From Candidatus Dadabacteria bacterium (GTDB taxonomy: Bacteria > Desulfobacterota_D > UBA1144 > Nemesobacterales > Nemesobacteraceae), in contig JAJEGO010000056.1 of the NCBI GenBank assembly GCA_022819805.1, forward strand, positions 1 to 42,520: a stretch of DNA of 42,520 nucleotides, given 5' to 3'. The position numbers and the translations under genes are program-made. Each line of letters starts with the position of its first letter. Positions within the stretch are counted from its first letter, which is position 1. Of the stretch, positions 40,624 through 42,520 are shown piece after piece. Below the pieces are notes generated by a model. It was not told the origin of the DNA and ran no database searches. It saw nothing but the letters and a program-made list of their open reading frames with translations.

Positions 40624-41823
40624 TTACTTCGATATGGAAACAATATTACCGTAATCCGCGTTTTTTCCCATGGCAGTTTCCTTCTCCCTGTAATCCGAAA
40701 TGTCCACAGGAACGCTTCCGACTATCCTGAGCCCGAATCCCTCAAGCCCCTTTACCCTTACCGGGTTGTTGGTGAGAAGCCTTATGTCGCGCACCCCCAG
40801 ATCCCTGAGTATCTGCGCTCCGACTCCGTAATGCCTGAGTTCCGCCTTGAGTTCCTGCCTCTCCGGAACCAGTGCGGGTGCCTCTCTGGTCTTTCCATCC
40901 GAGTAGCGCATTATCTTCTTCGCGAACCCCCCATTGGTTGACTCCTGGTTTATGTAGACGAGAACCCCTGAACCGTTTGCCTCTATCATCTTAAGGGACT
41001 GGATAAGCTTTGCCCTGCTGTGACAGTAAAGCGAACCGAAGATGTCGCTTATAGCGCAGTCGGAATGCACCCTTACAAGCGTGTCATCCTCGGAGCCGGG
41101 ATTCCCCTTGACAAAAGCCATGTGCTGGAGACCGTCTATTTCGTTTTCAAAAGCGATTGTTCGGAAAACTCCGTACTCGGTAGGCACCTCCGCCTCGGCC
41201 ACCCTGCGCACGAAACTCTCCTTGCCTATCCTGTACCTTATGAGATCGGCGATAGTGGCGATTTTTATTCCGTGCCGCTCCGAGAAAGCCAGCAGATCCT
41301 CAAGGCGAGCCATGTCGCCGTTTTCCTTCATTATCTCGCAGATAACCGACGCGGGGCGGAAGCCCGCGAGCCGCGATATGTCAACAGAGCCTTCTGTGTG
41401 TCCGGCGCGGACAAGCACCCCGCCTTTTTTCGCTACCAGCGGAAAAATATGTCCGGGACGCACGAAATCCTCCGGTTTTGAATCTTCGGATATCGCCTGC
41501 TTTATAGTTGAGGCCCTGTCGTGAGTCGATATGCCGGTCGTAACCCCTTTCTTCGCGTCTATCGGAACGGTGAAAGCCGTGTGTTCCGGGGCTTCGTTAT
41601 ACTCGGGCTTTATGGGCTGAAGCGCCAGGCGGTCGGCGTCTTCCTGGGTAAGGGAGAGACAGATCAGGCCACGGCCGTGGGTGGCCATGAAATTGATCAC
41701 CTCCGCGGTAGCGCTCTCCGCGGGTATTACGAAATCTCCCTCGTTCTCCCTGTCCTCGTCATCAACAAGTATTACGAGTTTGCCCTGTTTTACGTCATCA
41801 ATAATTTCTTCGATGGAGTTCAT
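40624..41823 (-). CDS. ribB: 3,4-dihydroxy-2-butanone 4-phosphate synthase with degenerate GTP cyclohydrolase II domain (RibBX-like)
   Basis: The 399-residue protein has an intact RibB half (about 1-200): VDDEDRENEGDF, GRGLICLSLT, THDRASTIKQAI and RAGHTEGSVDISRLAGF. The C-terminal half resembles RibA but lacks its key residues. The zinc motif reads HSDC...YCHSRAKL, with Ser where the third Cys (C-x-C) belongs. The QEGRGIG catalytic loop reads INQESTNGGFAKK. GTP cyclohydrolase II activity is therefore doubtful, and a separate ribA is expected elsewhere. Such RibB-plus-RibA-like proteins are known (RibBX). GAGG lies 8 bases before the ATG. Confidence 0.9.
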   Translation of the reverse strand: MNSIEEIIDDVKQGKLVILVDDEDRENEGDFVIPAESATAEVINFMATHGRGLICLSLTQEDADRLALQPIKPEYNEAPEHTAFTVPIDAKKGVTTGISTHDRASTIKQAISEDSKPEDFVRPGHIFPLVAKKGGVLVRAGHTEGSVDISRLAGFRPASVICEIMKENGDMARLEDLLAFSERHGIKIATIADLIRYRIGKESFVRRVAEAEVPTEYGVFRTIAFENEIDGLQHMAFVKGNPGSEDDTLVRVHSDCAISDIFGSLYCHSRAKLIQSLKMIEANGSGVLVYINQESTNGGFAKKIMRYSDGKTREAPALVPERQELKAELRHYGVGAQILRDLGVRDIRLLTNNPVRVKGLEGFGLRIVGSVPVDISDYREKETAMGKNADYGNIVSISK

Positions 41824-41880
41824 CTATATATCCTCTTCCGTGGCGAAAAAGACTACAATACGAACCGTTACTTTAAGCAG

Positions 41881-41908
41881 GATATAGAATAGACCGCGTC
41901 TCTGTCAA
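41881..41908 (-). promoter_or_regulatory. Sigma70-type promoter for ribBA-ribH-nusB-trpDC
   Basis: On the minus strand: perfect TTGACA, 16-base spacer, TATATC (or TATCCT at 18). The predicted start is near 41874, leaving about 50 bases before the ATG, too short for an FMN riboswitch; none of its conserved motifs was seen. Confidence 0.5.
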
Positions 41909-41923
41909 CAAACACTCGGGGCC

Positions 41924-42520
41924 CTACGTGCGGAAAAGACCAACCCTCTCCTTTATCTCCTCCATGTTCTCCTCGGCTATCCGTTTCGCCTTGAGAGTCC
42001 CCTCGCGGAGTATGTCCCTTACGTCATCCGTCCTTTTTTCGTACTGAGCCCTTCTTTCCCTGATGGGTTCAAGGAGAAGGTTTATGGCGCGGGCGAGTTT
42101 CTTCTTTACCTCGACGTCCCCGACGTTTCCGGTTCTGTAGCGATCCTTGAGATCCTCCACTTCCCCGGCATCATCGCTGAAAAGGTCGTGATAGATAAAA
42201 ACCGGGTTGCCTTCAACCGTGCCCGGTATGTCGGCCCTTATTCTCTTGGGGTCCGTATACATGCTCCTTACCTTACGCTCAACATCCTTTTCGCTGTCGC
42301 TTAGGTATATGCAGTTATTGAGGCTCTTGCTCATCTTCCTGTTCCCGTCGGTGCCCACGAGGCGCGACGCTTCGCTTATAAGCGGTTCAGGTTCCCCGAA
42401 GTAATCGCCATAGAGAAAGTTAAACCTCCTGGCAAGCTCCCTGGTAAGCTCCACGTGGCTTAACTGGTCCTCGCCCACGGGAACCTTGGTCGCCCAGAAC
42501 ATCAGTATGTCAGCCGCCAT
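41924..42520 (-). CDS. trpS: Tryptophanyl-tRNA synthetase, 3' part only
   Basis: These are 198 residues of the C-terminal part of TrpS; the gene runs off the window, so its start is not here. [28 protein letters not shown] is the internal block that follows the HIGH-containing first half. The KMSKS motif is intact ([14 protein letters not shown]), followed by DPEAPxG-like and anticodon-binding helices ending RVGLFRT. The apparent Met at the window edge is internal. Confidence 0.95.
   Translation of the reverse strand: MAADILMFWATKVPVGEDQLSHVELTRELARRFNFLYGDYFGEPEPLISEASRLVGTDGNRKMSKSLNNCIYLSDSEKDVERKVRSMYTDPKRIRADIPGTVEGNPVFIYHDLFSDDAGEVEDLKDRYRTGNVGDVEVKKKLARAINLLLEPIRERRAQYEKRTDDVRDILREGTLKAKRIAEENMEEIKERVGLFRT

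Noticed and set aside
41824-41923. FMN riboswitch before ribBA
   Set aside because: The leader is only about 50 bases and none of the conserved RFN elements is present.
1-42520. CRISPR arrays, insertion sequences, integrases, rRNA genes
   Set aside because: None seen on either strand by reading for spaced repeats, transposase motifs or rRNA signatures.

Overview
This window is bacterial chromosome from a Gram-negative, aerobically respiring organism. The evidence is an outer-membrane-type TonB, lipoprotein and periplasmic signal peptides, a complete alternative complex III (quinol to cytochrome c) operon, ClpA/ClpS, and diaminopimelate and tryptophan synthesis. Backbone genes use many ATA (Ile) and AGA/AGG (Arg) codons, and several start with GTG or TTG. 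The gene mix (ACIII, an F420-type luciferase-like oxidoreductase, a GldC-like protein, ETF) would fit an uncultivated lineage near the former Deltaproteobacteria or Dadabacteria. That placement is inference only; no marker gene here settles it.

Layout. 1-5703 (+): FemAB-like acyltransferase (5' truncated), clpS, clpA, a double-hotdog thioesterase and murI. 5711-9649 (-): etfA/etfB behind a near-consensus promoter, then an orphan family-5 solute-binding lipoprotein whose codon use differs from its neighbours. 9886-17613 (+): an rpiB-like/asd/PH-zinc-ribbon/dapA/rnhB operon, a MerR regulator, two tRNA-Pro genes (GGG and CGG), surE, a VTT membrane protein, an NAD-type isocitrate dehydrogenase behind a sigma54-like motif, and a TonB-family protein. 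17624-19318 (-): purM, interrupted by one in-frame amber codon, and a cyclophilin. 19586-20518 (+): an LLM-class oxidoreductase.

20537-25025 (-) is the most unusual part: an AT-rich, tightly overlapping four-gene operon. It encodes a triple ubiquitin-like/E2 fusion, a JAB-E1 fusion, a small Cys-rich DUF6527-type protein and an OLD-like AAA-TOPRIM ATPase. It looks like a bacterial ubiquitin-like conjugation system, probably with a defence role. A divergent metal cassette follows (25250-27095, +): a Cys/Met/His-rich exported protein, an outer-membrane-like protein, an HMA protein and a MerT/MerC-like membrane protein.

27173-42520 (-) returns to backbone. It holds a GldC-like gene, then the ACIII operon actA-B-C-D-E-F plus an unlisted 49-residue membrane peptide. 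Next come bioD, bcp, a DUF59 FeS-assembly factor, a zinc-ribbon membrane protein, tpx, a small membrane protein, trpC, trpD, nusB, ribH, ribBA (with a degenerate GTP cyclohydrolase II half) and the 3' part of trpS. No CRISPR array, insertion sequence, integrase or rRNA gene was seen. The only gene-free stretch over 300 bases is 9650-9974.
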